DNA from: Flavobacterium psychrophilum
GTDB lineage: Bacteria > Bacteroidota > Bacteroidia > Flavobacteriales > Flavobacteriaceae
Assembly (NCBI GenBank): GCA_945874225.1
Contig: CAMCFT010000021.1
Coordinates: 1-63,345 of the forward strand
DNA: 63,345 bases
Direction of reading: 5' to 3'
Under the pieces are notes generated by a model that was not told where the DNA came from, did not search any database, and saw only the letters and a program-made list of their open reading frames with translations. The stretch's first letter is position 1. The number at the start of each line of letters is the position of its first letter. Shown piece after piece: positions 53,584-62,458 of this stretch. The translations under genes and the position numbers were made by a program.

Positions 53584-54138
53584 ATGGGAAAGAAAAAAAA
53601 TGCTGCAATAGAAGCTGAATGGGTTGAATTCAGGAATTCAGTTTATGAAACTAAATCCAAAAGTCAGGACGATTTTGAGAAGTACATTAATTTAATTGCA
53701 TCAGGTGGATTGGCGATAACAATCGCCTTTTTTGATAAATTAGTTGACATAAAAATTTCTATTTACATTTATTTAATTGTATTAGGATGGATTTTGTTAG
53801 TAACAACCCTTTTATTAAATTTAATTTCTCATTATTTATCCATCAGTTTCTCTGAAAAAACTATTGCTGAAATTAATGATAAAAAATATGATGATGTTTT
53901 TATCAATGTTGCAAAAAGGAATAAAAGAATTAAAAATCTAAATATATCATCAATTGGGACTTTAATAATTGGCATAGCAGCTATAATCACTTTTCTAACT
54001 TTAAATTTATTAATTATGAGTAATGACCATCCAAAACCACAAGAAAGACCTAGTCAACCAACACCACGAATAGAAGAAAAAGGTAGGACAACAATTAGTC
54101 CCCCTCAAAATAAACCTAATCCAACTCCAAAAAAATAA
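53584..54138 (+). CDS. Two-span membrane protein linked to the type IIG gene
   Basis: 184 aa. Cytoplasmic helical N-terminus (~1-35), two membrane helices (~46-62 and ~64-85), a short middle part, a third hydrophobic stretch (~120-145) and a Pro/Gln/Lys-rich tail (PKPQERPSQPTPRIEEKG). The ATG lies 2 bp after the R-M stop, so translation is coupled. I do not know the family. A membrane partner is unusual for a type IIG system and may add an abortive or signalling step; this is inference. Confidence 0.8.
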   Translation: MGKKKNAAIEAEWVEFRNSVYETKSKSQDDFEKYINLIASGGLAITIAFFDKLVDIKISIYIYLIVLGWILLVTTLLLNLISHYLSISFSEKTIAEINDKKYDDVFINVAKRNKRIKNLNISSIGTLIIGIAAIITFLTLNLLIMSNDHPKPQERPSQPTPRIEEKGRTTISPPQNKPNPTPKK

Positions 54139-54143
54139 AAACT

Positions 54144-54275
54144 ATGAGCGATAAGAATAATAACTCTAAAAAATCACAGAGTAAACCAATTGATATAAAA
54201 TTTGGCAGAGAAGTTCGAACCCCATCAAATTCCTTGAAACCTAAAACCCCTCCACCTCCCAAGGATAAAAAATAA
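54144..54275 (+). CDS. Small basic proline-rich protein
   Basis: 43 aa, MSDKNNNSKKSQSKPIDIKF start and a PPPPKDKK end. It starts 5 bp after the membrane-protein gene and shares its Pro/Lys-rich character, so it is probably a real third gene of this operon. Too short for gene callers. No known function; such peptides may be unstructured partners. Confidence 0.5.
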   Translation: MSDKNNNSKKSQSKPIDIKFGREVRTPSNSLKPKTPPPPKDKK

Positions 54276-54519
54276 AATGAATTAGTCATTTTAAATATTG
54301 AAATTATAGAACAGGCTCAATTGACTAAACATAATTTTATCTGTCAGATTCGAGGGGCATCCACACCACCACAAAATAGCTCCTTTTTATAAAATAACAA
54401 ATCGTGTTATCTCTATATAGATATGGCAATAGGTTATAAATAGGAATCACTAATAAGATTAGTTTTTATAAAATTTACAACCTTTTTCGTTATTCATTAA
54501 TCATTTAAAATACTTTATT

Positions 54520-54669
54520 ATGAAGAACTTATTTATGATATTTAGCTGGCCTATTAAATTATTCAAACGAATATATCATTTAATATCTATGCGAATATAT
54601 CTATTCAAACACAGAAAGACTATCAAGAGGAATCTTAGCAATACACACGATCCTTTCGACAGTTTTTAA
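54520..54669 (+). CDS. Possible 49-aa basic amphipathic protein
   Basis: Reads MKNLFMIFSWPIKLFKRIYH and then a basic stretch (RIYLFKHRKTIKRN) ending in an acidic tail. One amphipathic or membrane-active helix with many Lys/Arg, the profile of small type I toxin-like peptides. The clean ATG and no overlap favour it, but in this AT-rich DNA a chance ORF is possible. The 240 bp before it hold nothing else. Confidence 0.35.
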   Translation: MKNLFMIFSWPIKLFKRIYHLISMRIYLFKHRKTIKRNLSNTHDPFDSF

Positions 54670-54981
54670 TTTATTGATAGTACTGATATGTTCCCTAGAG
54701 GATAGATAAGATTACTAATTAACAATGAATTTATCAATGGAAAACTCTATAGATCTAGTAAACGCCTTATTTTAACTTTCTTTTCAAAAACAACCCTTCC
54801 TATTGCATAATAAATATTTTCTTACTGAAAATAAGTTTGTCAAGGCTCCTTTATATATACAATATAAACTCTTCTAGTTAATTGTTTTAGCTTTTTGATT
54901 TTATAATCCATTTTTAATGTGATTTGTAACAATTAAATTTTACTTTAGCTAAAGATAATAGGCTTGTTAATTATTCAAAAT

Positions 54982-55545
54982 ATGAAAACTTTTTTAGCAG
55001 ATATTTTTCCTAGACTAATTAATTATAGTGAAAAACTTGACAATTTAACATTATTAATGAATCAACATTGGGTTATAATTGATGATGTTACTAAAAATAA
55101 AAACATTTATATTTTTAGAGATAAACAGGAATTACTTATTTCCATTAATGGTAAAGCTGAAAAAGCAAAATGGGATTATTTAGGCAATAATGCACTTTTA
55201 ATTGAAAAAAAAGATGATAGTTATCTGTTTAAACTAGGTTTTTTTGATATAAATGTTTTAGCTTTAAAAATAGATGATGGTAATGATAAATATGCAGTAC
55301 TAGTTAATGAAAACAAATACGATGGGGAATTAAATACAATTGAAAATGTTGTTCGTTTTTTAGAAACGAAATATTTAGATCCATCTAATATGATAAGAAT
55401 AACTGGTGGCGAAATAAAAGAAATTCCAAAAGATGATGAGGCAAATGACGAAGATGTCACCCCTATTTTGATCTTATTTACTGTTGTAGTTTGTATTGTT
55501 TGTATTACTATTTTTTTATTTAATTTACTTAAAAACCATAGCTAA
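54982..55545 (+). CDS. Tail-anchored hypothetical protein
   Basis: 187 aa from the ATG at 54982 (a TTG at 54964 would add six residues). Soluble alpha/beta domain (~1-140) with KNIYIFRDKQELLISINGKA and YKYAVLVNENKY-like strands, an acidic linker (DDEANDEDV), and a C-terminal membrane helix (~165-185, PILILFTVVVCIVCITIFLF). Tail-anchored topology exposes the domain to the cytoplasm. No family recognised. It starts the small-gene cargo in the right half of the element. Confidence 0.75.
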   Translation: MKTFLADIFPRLINYSEKLDNLTLLMNQHWVIIDDVTKNKNIYIFRDKQELLISINGKAEKAKWDYLGNNALLIEKKDDSYLFKLGFFDINVLALKIDDGNDKYAVLVNENKYDGELNTIENVVRFLETKYLDPSNMIRITGGEIKEIPKDDEANDEDVTPILILFTVVVCIVCITIFLFNLLKNHS

Positions 55546-55640
55546 AAATTCAGGGTTTTAAACTGTAAATTAGGGTTTTTATTCTTAATTATTTATCCTC
55601 GTAAAGTTAGCAAGTCAACTCGTTATTAAAATAAATTATT

Positions 55641-56117
55641 TTGAATACTGAAAAAGTAAAATTAATAAAGCAATTAGAAGAAATGGGAGAAGTTAACTTT
55701 GTAAAAAAGTTTGACAACCCAAAAGATGCGTTTGCTTATTACTTCTCGAATTTCGATATTAATAGTATTGATAGGTTGTTAAGCAATGAAAAATGGTATG
55801 ATGGGGCTTCTAAAGAGGTTTATCTCGATTTAATGAATGCTGAATTCAACAACTTTAAAAAGGAGAATATATTTTATTTAAAACCTTTACCTGGAATTTG
55901 TAATGGATGCAAAAATGGTTGTTCTGGATTTATTTTCCTTGATGAAGCAAGTGGTTTTTATGTTAATATGGTAATTGAGGTTAAAGATTCTGAAATAGTT
56001 GATTTAATTGAATGTTTAAATTTTACACCTGATACACCTAATGACTATCTAAAGGAGCAAATTGTCATTAAACCTTTTGTGAAATTTGATGATATTGAGA
56101 GTGACATTCCCTTTTAA
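55641..56117 (+). CDS. Cys-rich hypothetical protein
   Basis: 158 aa from a TTG; the first ATG (Met15, 55683) would give 144 aa. Contains a compact CNGCKNGCSGF (C-x2-C-x3-C) in the centre that could hold a metal or a disulphide, flanked by YFSNFDINSIDRLLSNEKWYD and a VIEVKDSEIVDLIECLNF beta-alpha segment. Acidic and soluble. Size and context, between other cargo genes of the element, fit an immunity or small effector-like protein, but this is a guess. Confidence 0.65.
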   Translation: MNTEKVKLIKQLEEMGEVNFVKKFDNPKDAFAYYFSNFDINSIDRLLSNEKWYDGASKEVYLDLMNAEFNNFKKENIFYLKPLPGICNGCKNGCSGFIFLDEASGFYVNMVIEVKDSEIVDLIECLNFTPDTPNDYLKEQIVIKPFVKFDDIESDIPF

Positions 56118-56196
56118 TTTAATACCCATAATGACACGTGCTATCTGTAATGTTTGGATCACACTTGAATAACTAAAACTAAATTTTGCTTCAAAA

Positions 56197-56442
56197 ATGG
56201 AAGATAATAGATTACAAGCTGGAAAAGGAATGAGTTTTAGAAATTTAATAAATGCTTTCTTTATGTCAAAATTGTTAAAACTTGACAAACTGAGAATTAA
56301 TGTTAATAACGAACAACTACACAGTGATGGCAGTCGTGAGGAAGATTTAATTGATAGTAAATCACCTAAAGAATTAGGCAAAAATAGTTGGCTTCATTCT
56401 GCTGACGATTTTGGAAAAATGGAAAAAGGTAGAGTATTATAA
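56197..56442 (+). CDS. Small hypothetical protein
   Basis: 81 aa, basic N-terminus with a short amphipathic helix (FRNLINAFFMSKLLKLDKL) and an acidic C-terminal half. A clean ATG (AAAATGGAAGAT) on the same strand as its neighbours and reasonable composition support it. No family recognised. Confidence 0.45.
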   Translation: MEDNRLQAGKGMSFRNLINAFFMSKLLKLDKLRINVNNEQLHSDGSREEDLIDSKSPKELGKNSWLHSADDFGKMEKGRVL

Positions 56443-56685
56443 ATTAAATAAGTTATTGTTTGCAAAAAAAATTATTTTTTAAATTTTTGAATATTTTCTA
56501 TGTGAATAATTGAGTGGTGTACTTCCTATTAACAGCCCCCTGGCGCTATTTTTACCACGATAGCCCCTCCTAGTAAAATAATGGTATTGAATTTTATTTC
56601 TATTTTATTTAATTGCTTACTTTTGAGTTAATCATTTAAATTTTAAATCCTTATAGTTAGTATTTTTAAACGAATAAAAAAAATT

Positions 56686-57195
56686 ATGGAAAGTTCCAAA
56701 ATTCTAGAAGTAGGCTTATTATATCAAGAAACTCTTGAAAGCATTGTTGCAAATTATCCTTCTGGAACTTGTTATTTAGCTGGATATTGTTTAGCTGAAT
56801 ATTTTAGAACAAAAGGTTTTGAATCAAAAAGTGTTACAGGAAGTTTGGCATTAATGGACAAAAATGGAAAATATATTGTTTATGGTAATCTAAGCATTCC
56901 TAAAAGCAATAAGATAGGCAGTTACCACACTTGGTGTGAAATATTTATTAATGATGAGTGGTATATTCTAGATCCTAGTCTAAAATACAATAAAGTTACT
57001 TTAATAAAAATTTATCGTTTTAAACTAAATTCTAAAATTCCTGATTTATTATTTACAAATGATAAAAACACATACGTTTGGAAGTATATTCCTAATGAAA
57101 ATTTAGTAAAAGAATCAAATAATTTCTTAGAAAAAGCGTCAATTGAAATAAAGGATGGAATAATACAATCATTAATTAAAAGTTCAATTTTTTAA
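56686..57195 (+). CDS. Transglutaminase-like cysteine protease-fold protein
   Basis: 169 aa. A Cys-His-Asp arrangement of the transglutaminase/papain fold is visible: Cys in SGTCYLAGYCLAEYF (~26-40), His in GSYHTWCEIFINDEWYILDPS with H followed by the W-E strand and the DP of the conserved tail (~85-105). Size is a single minimal domain. Members act as proteases, deamidases or amidases, or act as protein-modifying toxins. No signal peptide and no immunity gene can be identified. It has its own promoter region (56443-56685). Confidence 0.65.
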   Translation: MESSKILEVGLLYQETLESIVANYPSGTCYLAGYCLAEYFRTKGFESKSVTGSLALMDKNGKYIVYGNLSIPKSNKIGSYHTWCEIFINDEWYILDPSLKYNKVTLIKIYRFKLNSKIPDLLFTNDKNTYVWKYIPNENLVKESNNFLEKASIEIKDGIIQSLIKSSIF

Positions 57196-57361
57196 AAATC
57201 TCATCTTTCAGCTAAACTAAATCATTGCTTTGTCTTACTACAGGCATTTTTTAATATAAACATCAAGGGCAATTTAGAGGTCTCACTTTGGTCGTTCACT
57301 TCGTTACGTGATGTTGCTCCAGCTTTATTATTTATATCAAATTGATTACAATCGATTAAAC

Positions 57362-58198
57362 TTATAATTCTTTTAATTGTTTTTCTCTATTTTTTTTATT
57401 TTTTAAATCAATGGAATCTTTTATTTTTTTATCTCTTTTCGTTTCGAAGATATAACTATCTTTTTTCAATTTTCGAACTAACTTATCGTCAAAAACTACT
57501 ATAATATGAGTAAATGTATGAAATTCTGTTGTAATTTTATCTCTAAGTAAATAGTTCATTAGTTCTATAGTTACACTTTCACCCTTATTAATCCATTTTG
57601 AATTTTCACAGTAAGATACTTCTTCGTGTCCATAATTAGAATTTTTAAACCATACTTCGCTAGTTGGATTAAAAGCATTTAAATTACCTCTCTTTTCCTG
57701 TGGATACCCATATTTTTCTGTTAAAGCATTACCAAGTGTTTCCAACAATTCTAAATCTTTTGTTATTTTTATGTGGTATGGATAACTATCTTTAACTACA
57801 TCGTTGAAAATTCTTATTTCAGAGAAATATAGAAACCCTATAATTTTATTGTCGATAAAAATAATTTGAAAATCTGCAATTTTATTGTTTAGGACATCCA
57901 AATTATTACCTTCAATTACCTTTATTCTGTTTGATAATAATAAATACCTGAATGGAATGCAATAGCCCAGCACATTTGCGCTATACGAATCTTCTACATC
58001 TACTTCATAAAAATGAATCCCTTTATTTTTTAATAAATTTCCAACTTTATCATAATTCATTCCTTTTTTAAAAAACAAAAAATTATCAAAAACTGGATAA
58101 TCCACTTGAGGATTCGATATTATTTCTTTTTTTTCTTCCTTCTTACAAGAAACCAATATTAAAATTATTATTAATAATAAATGTTTACATTTTTTCAT
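57362..58198 (-). CDS. Hypothetical lipoprotein
   Basis: 278 aa. Lipoprotein signal (HLLLIIILILVSC) followed by a Lys-rich stretch and a mixed domain of ~200 aa (FFKKGMNYDKVGNLLKNKG, VSYCENSKWINKGESV). C-terminus is a charged helix. No family recognised. It converges on the transglutaminase-like gene across a 166-bp gap that contains a GGTCTCACTTTGGTCG-type dispersed sequence (also at 58362-58400). Confidence 0.72.
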   Translation of the reverse strand: MKKCKHLLLIIILILVSCKKEEKKEIISNPQVDYPVFDNFLFFKKGMNYDKVGNLLKNKGIHFYEVDVEDSYSANVLGYCIPFRYLLLSNRIKVIEGNNLDVLNNKIADFQIIFIDNKIIGFLYFSEIRIFNDVVKDSYPYHIKITKDLELLETLGNALTEKYGYPQEKRGNLNAFNPTSEVWFKNSNYGHEEVSYCENSKWINKGESVTIELMNYLLRDKITTEFHTFTHIIVVFDDKLVRKLKKDSYIFETKRDKKIKDSIDLKNKKNREKQLKEL

Positions 58199-58325
58199 TT
58201 TGCCTTATTTTTGATTTTCAAATTTTATTAAATAATTTAAGTTTCCAAATTGCTAATATATAATTGTTTAGTTTATTTTCCTCAATTAATTTTCACTATC
58301 TATTATTAAAGTCGCGCTATAGAAT

Positions 58326-58367
58326 TACAACATCACTGGCAATCTATACAACATCACTGGCAATCTA
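58326..58367. repeat. 21-bp tandem duplication
   Basis: TACAACATCACTGGCAATCT plus A is present twice without a spacer. Likely replication slippage or part of a target-site array. Confidence 0.75.
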
Positions 58368-58459
58368 AAGGTCTCATTCCTCTCGATTGCTTTGTTACGC
58401 TGGGCTGTTTCAGTCAGTCATTCTTCCTTCCATTCCACAGACCATTTGTCACCAAAAAC

Positions 58460-58491
58460 AGAGCACCTCTAAAAAGAGAAGCTCTTTTTTT
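58460..58491 (+). terminator. Orphan rho-independent terminator
   Basis: AGAGC-AC-CTCT-AAAA-AGAG-AA-GCTCT (stem 9 bp with a 2x2 internal loop) followed by a T run. No plus-strand gene is upstream; it may end a small RNA or belong to a former operon. Confidence 0.5.
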
Positions 58492-59165
58492 GTTGTCTGC
58501 ATTCCCAGTCTTCACACGCTCTCTCAATGCATTCGTCAGGGCTAATAAATCCAATATACAGCTTCATTTCGTTGCACTACATTTCAGCAGTATTATTGTC
58601 TTTCGCCCTTTGTTAATATGGTGGTTGCTCTTTCTCACAGCCATCGAGGTTGGCTCCATTAGCATTTTGCCCTAAATCAAGGAACGCCTAAAGGCTGACT
58701 TTTATTTTAACCTCGCTGTTACACACTCACATCCTTTCAATTCACTTCGTAAACTACGTTCATTTCCCAGTCTGTGGTGGCTGTGAGAGGCCACAACACC
58801 AACCATCGCTCCTCGAAAAATATTCCATAAAAATTCCATAATTTTCTGTGGTGCTCAGGGGCGTTATCTATCCAATGACCTTTTCCTGAAAGAAAAAAAA
58901 TAAAGCAAATTTAGAGTTCATAATTCACTCCCAGTCAGTCGTACCTCCTTCCATTCTCGTTCATTATTTCCTCTATTTGAAGCGCTTTCTTTTTTTTCTT
59001 TTTTTCTTTTGAAAAATTTAATGTTTTATAGCATTAACAAATCGTATTATTTTATGCTACTTTCAAAGATGGATATTCAGGAATTAAAAATTATAGAAAA
59101 TGTAATATTTCAAATAAAAAATATACTAGATTTGTTTAAAAATAATGTTTAACAAAGCATTCAGA

Positions 59166-59186
59166 GTGCAAAAAGTGTGTACATAA
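59166..59186. repeat. Inner arm-like repeat, right
   Basis: GTGCAAAAAGTGTGTACATA plus A; 19 of 21 bases match 48734-48754, in the same orientation. It lies 33 bp before the tRNA remnant, a fitting place for recombinase binding. Confidence 0.5.
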
Positions 59187-59218
59187 ATTAAATTTGTTCA
59201 TATAAAGTATTGATATAA

Positions 59219-59288
<70 letters not shown>

Positions 59289-59303
59289 CAGTCGTACCAA
59301 AAA

Positions 59304-59330
59304 CCTCTAAAGAAATTTAGGGGTTTTTTT
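59304..59330 (+). terminator. Terminator after the tRNA-Arg remnant
   Basis: CCTCTAAA (59304-59311) and TTTAGGGG (59316-59323) form a stem with a four-base loop, followed by seven T. Repeated in slightly different form at 59415-59437. Confidence 0.7.
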
Positions 59331-59402
59331 ACGGCATTTTTTCTACCAAATTTTCTAGAAATTCCAGTACTTGGTTTGAGAAAAAGTCTATAGGGTTCAC
59401 AG
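59331..59402. repeat. Right 72-bp attachment-like repeat
   Basis: Starts ACGGCATTTTTTCTACCAAA and ends TCTATAGGGTTCACAG, the counterpart of 48537-48608. It is followed by GTCGTACCAATAACCTCTAA, which repeats the sequence following the tRNA (GTCGTACCAAAAACCTCTAA). The site therefore appears to have been used more than once. Confidence 0.6.
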
Positions 59403-59414
59403 TCGTACCAATAA

Positions 59415-59443
59415 CCTCTAAAAAAAAAATTTAGAGGTTTTTT
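59415..59443 (+). terminator. Second copy of the tRNA-type terminator
   Basis: CCTCTAAA (59415-59422) and TTTAGAGG (59430-59437) form an 8-bp perfect stem, followed by TTTTTTTA. It duplicates the terminator at 59304-59330, consistent with tandem integration at this site. Confidence 0.7.
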
Positions 59444-59557
59444 ATGGCATTTTTATATGTAAATCTTCTTGAAAAGTACTTTCAGGCATTAAATGAACCT
59501 TTATTTTTTTTGACATTATATTAGCCTAAATCCTTTTTTATAGCAATATAGAAGATC

Positions 59558-60556
59558 TTATAATGAGTTTCTAATAATAAAGGAGCATTTATTTTCTATT
59601 TGTTCCTTTCGTCCTTCTAAAATCATTTGTGCTGCAATTTTCCCCATAGTGCTAAAATCTGTTGATATCGTAGTAATTCCGTTTTCTACCACTTTTTTTA
59701 ATGGGGTTTCATTATAAGAAATGATTCCAAATTCCTTACCCAGTTTTAAATTTTGAAGTTTTGATTTTTCAATGACCAGAACTAAATCTCTATCATTTGG
59801 TATAATATATACTTCTCCTGATTTGATTTCTCTATTTTCAAATTCTGTAATAATTTCATAATCGAAAGCATTGTCTTTGCAAAAGTTCTCGAAGCCTTCC
59901 TTCATTCCTATAGGTTCTCTATATCCAGGAAATATTAAAATCAATTTGTTGTATTTTATTATTTTATATTTACCTTTTAGTAAGGCATCATAAATATCTT
60001 TTTTATGATTTTGATAAACGGCTGGATAGGGTTTTAGTTCCGGATTAGTTTGGTCTAAGATGAAAACTTCATTAACTGGTAGGGTTTTTATGATTGAGGC
60101 AGCTTCAACTAAATAGGTAGGCATTATAACATATTTAGTATAGTTCCCATTGCTGTCGTTTATCAGTTTTTGAAAAACTTTTATGTTAAAATGGTGGAAG
60201 AATATATCAACCTGAACCTCTTTTCCAATGCTATCCAAAAAAGAATTGTAGAGGTCTTCTTTGAAAATATTCAACTCATCAAAAAGTAAAAAAATCTTTT
60301 GTTTTATAGTTATTTCAATGCTTTTTACATAATATCCCTTTGCCGGAATGGCATAAATGATTCCTCTTTTTTTTAATTCTTCATAGGCTTGCAGGATGGT
60401 ATCACGTGACAGTGAAAACTCCAAACAGACTTTGTTTACTGATGGAAGTCTGTCTCCCTTTAACAATTTCCCGGCTTCAATTGACTTCTCGATCGAAAGA
60501 ATAATCTGTTTGTATTTAGGAATGCCGAGGTTGTTTTGAATCGAAATTATTTTCAT
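59558..60556 (-). CDS. GntR-family regulator with LacI-type sugar-binding domain
   Basis: 332 aa from the ATG at 60556 (a TTG at 60577 is unlikely). N-terminal GntR winged HTH: PKYKQIILSIEKSIEAGKLL ... RLPSVNKVCLEFSLSRDTILQAYEELKKRGIIYAIPAKGYYV. C-terminal ~230 aa resemble a periplasmic-binding-protein-like ligand domain (FQKLINDSNGN..., GIISYNETPLKKVVENGITTISTD, as in LacI). Such GntR/LacI fusions in Bacteroidota regulate sugar-use genes. It is divergent from the GH53 gene, so it is likely its repressor, probably releasing when a galactose-containing oligosaccharide binds. Confidence 0.88.
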   Translation of the reverse strand: MKIISIQNNLGIPKYKQIILSIEKSIEAGKLLKGDRLPSVNKVCLEFSLSRDTILQAYEELKKRGIIYAIPAKGYYVKSIEITIKQKIFLLFDELNIFKEDLYNSFLDSIGKEVQVDIFFHHFNIKVFQKLINDSNGNYTKYVIMPTYLVEAASIIKTLPVNEVFILDQTNPELKPYPAVYQNHKKDIYDALLKGKYKIIKYNKLILIFPGYREPIGMKEGFENFCKDNAFDYEIITEFENREIKSGEVYIIPNDRDLVLVIEKSKLQNLKLGKEFGIISYNETPLKKVVENGITTISTDFSTMGKIAAQMILEGRKEQIENKCSFIIRNSL

Positions 60557-60586
60557 AAAATGATTATTTTTTCGCAAGATACAAAA

Positions 60587-60606
60587 ACTGGTAGGTACTG
60601 GTATGT
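60587..60606. promoter_or_regulatory. Candidate operator for the GntR regulator
   Basis: Two tandem ACTGGTA(G/T)GT units, each 10 bp (60587-60596 and 60597-60606), one helical turn apart. They lie 30 bp upstream of the regulator ATG and about 20 bp before the -7 element of the galactanase, where a repressor could block both promoters. Confidence 0.5.
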
Positions 60607-60624
60607 ATTAGTGAATAATTATTT

Positions 60625-60632
60625 TACATTTG
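60625..60632 (+). promoter_or_regulatory. -7 element for the galactanase gene
   Basis: TACATTTG matches TAnnTTTG. The start of transcription would be near 60639, leaving a leader of about 140 nt before the ATG at 60778. Confidence 0.5.
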
Positions 60633-60777
60633 GAATTGCTATTATAAAACCATTTGAGATAAAAGACCCTTTTTTTTCAAGGTAAGATTTGGTGAAATTT
60701 AGCAGCATGAAAATGATTGACTCTTATTTAAACAAGACATCCTAAAGGATCAAAGATATTTTAAAATTAATACTAAA

Positions 60778-62451
60778 ATGAAAAGAAAAAAAATCGAATT
60801 GTTATTGCCAATAGCATTTCTATTGTCATTGATTTTTTCTTCCTACTGTAAAGCGCAAACTCCTGTTGCCTTTTCAAAAGGAGCTGACGTAAGTTGGTTG
60901 CCACAAATGGAAGCTACTGGATACAAATTTTATGATACTGATGGCACACAAGAGGACTGTTTGCAATTGCTGAAAGACAGGGGAATGAACACTATTCGTC
61001 TTCGTGTTTTTGTTAATCCATCAAATGATAAAACTAACGGTCATTGTAGTCCAGCAGAAACTGTTGCGTTAGCGATTCGTGCGAAAAATATGGGAATGCG
61101 CATCATGATTGACTTTCATTACAGCGATACTTGGGCTGACCCCGGACATCAAACCAAACCAGCAGCATGGGCAAATCACACTTTTGCACAACTATTAGAT
61201 GATGTTTACAATCATACATATGATGTTTTGAATGCGCTAAAAACAGCAGGTGTCACACCAGAATGGGTTCAGATTGGAAACGAAATTCCAGGAGGAATGT
61301 TATGGCCAGAAGGCAGTACTTCAAATTTTGGTCAATTGGCACAATTAATAAACAAAGGTTATGACGCCACAAAAGCGGTTGATGCGACCATCAAAGTAAT
61401 TGTTCACCTTGATGAAGGAAATAACAATGCAAAATTCAGATGGTTTTTTGATAATGCTACGACAAACAATGTGAAATACGATGTGATTGGACTTTCTTAT
61501 TATCCTTATTGGTTAAGTAGCGATTATACGGCTACCATTGGCGCCTTGCAATACAATCTAAATGATATGGTTTCCCGATATGGTAAAGAAGTAATGGTCG
61601 TAGAAGTGGGTGGTGATTATACCTTGGTTCAAAACACTTATGATATGCTAGTTGCGGTAATTGATGCCGTTAAATCTGTGCCAAATAATAAAGGACTTGG
61701 CGTAATTTATTGGGAGCCAGAAGGCGAAAAAGGCTGGAGCGGGTATCAATTGAATGCCTGGCAAGACACTGGTAAACCGTCGCAGGCATTAGATGCTTTT
61801 AAAGACGGTTTTGTTGCTGATTTCGAGAAAGTTACAGTTAATGGTTTTGTTACTAATCCTGTAGAGCAAGGTAAAAATGTTACTACTAATTTAACTTATA
61901 CAGCAAACACTGCAACTGATTTTTTTTATGTAGGATTGTTTAGGAGAAATTCAAGTGGTGTATGGTTACAAACGATTACAGAAAGTACAGGGAATCAATT
62001 TTTAGTACCATCAACAGGAACAAATATTTCCAGTCAAGTTGCCCTTAGTATACCTTTAGCTACTATGCCAACAGCAAGTTTAACTAATGGAGAATATTAT
62101 GATATTCAAATTGAGCTTTGGACAGCGGGTTGGGGAACTAGACTATGGACCAGTTTGTCTTCTAAATTAACTATTGCGGCATCAGGTTCATTAGGAGTTC
62201 AAAAAAAAAACATCGATAATGGATTAACGTTTTATCCAAATCCAGTTTCAAATATATTAAATATTCAACACCTTAATGAAGAAGTAATACAATCATTAAA
62301 AATCACAAACGTTTTAGGGGAAACCGTTTATTCTGAAATTAATCCAAAGAGCCCAACTGCAATTGATGTTTCTAATTTAAGTTCAGGACTATACATAATG
62401 TCAGTTGATTCTGGAGACCAAATTCAACAGTTTAAATTTTGTAAAAAATAA
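60778..62451 (+). CDS. GH53 arabinogalactan endo-beta-1,4-galactanase, T9SS-exported
   Basis: 557 aa. Signal peptide (LLLPIAFLLSLIFSSYCKAQ), then a GH53 domain at ~30-345: the start GADVSWLPQMEATGYKF, MIDFHYSDTWADPGHQTKP, the acid/base Glu in WVQIGNEI (E169) and the nucleophile Glu in VMVVEVGG (E276). An Ig-like domain (~350-470) and a type IX secretion C-terminal domain (~480-557, FYPNPVSNILNI ... NLSSGLYIM) follow. Reaction: cuts beta-1,4-galactan of pectin and type I arabinogalactan into oligosaccharides. The T9SS domain directs it to the cell surface or outside. Probably repressed by the divergent GntR protein. Confidence 0.93.
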   Translation: MKRKKIELLLPIAFLLSLIFSSYCKAQTPVAFSKGADVSWLPQMEATGYKFYDTDGTQEDCLQLLKDRGMNTIRLRVFVNPSNDKTNGHCSPAETVALAIRAKNMGMRIMIDFHYSDTWADPGHQTKPAAWANHTFAQLLDDVYNHTYDVLNALKTAGVTPEWVQIGNEIPGGMLWPEGSTSNFGQLAQLINKGYDATKAVDATIKVIVHLDEGNNNAKFRWFFDNATTNNVKYDVIGLSYYPYWLSSDYTATIGALQYNLNDMVSRYGKEVMVVEVGGDYTLVQNTYDMLVAVIDAVKSVPNNKGLGVIYWEPEGEKGWSGYQLNAWQDTGKPSQALDAFKDGFVADFEKVTVNGFVTNPVEQGKNVTTNLTYTANTATDFFYVGLFRRNSSGVWLQTITESTGNQFLVPSTGTNISSQVALSIPLATMPTASLTNGEYYDIQIELWTAGWGTRLWTSLSSKLTIAASGSLGVQKKNIDNGLTFYPNPVSNILNIQHLNEEVIQSLKITNVLGETVYSEINPKSPTAIDVSNLSSGLYIMSVDSGDQIQQFKFCKK

Positions 62452-62458
62452 ATAGTAT

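Larger units (their letters stand above)
58199..59165. other. Gene-free right end of the element
   Basis: About 1 kb without a supported gene. It holds a perfect 21-bp tandem duplication (58326-58346 and 58347-58367), a dispersed GGTCTCA repeat, an orphan terminator, and the CTTTTGAAAAATTTAATG tract also found at 15046-15063. The 61-codon ORF at 58490-58675 overlaps the terminator and has no support. Confidence 0.5.

Noticed and set aside
58490..58675. 61-codon ORF at the right end of the element
   Set aside because: It begins in the T run of a terminator hairpin and has no recognisable feature.
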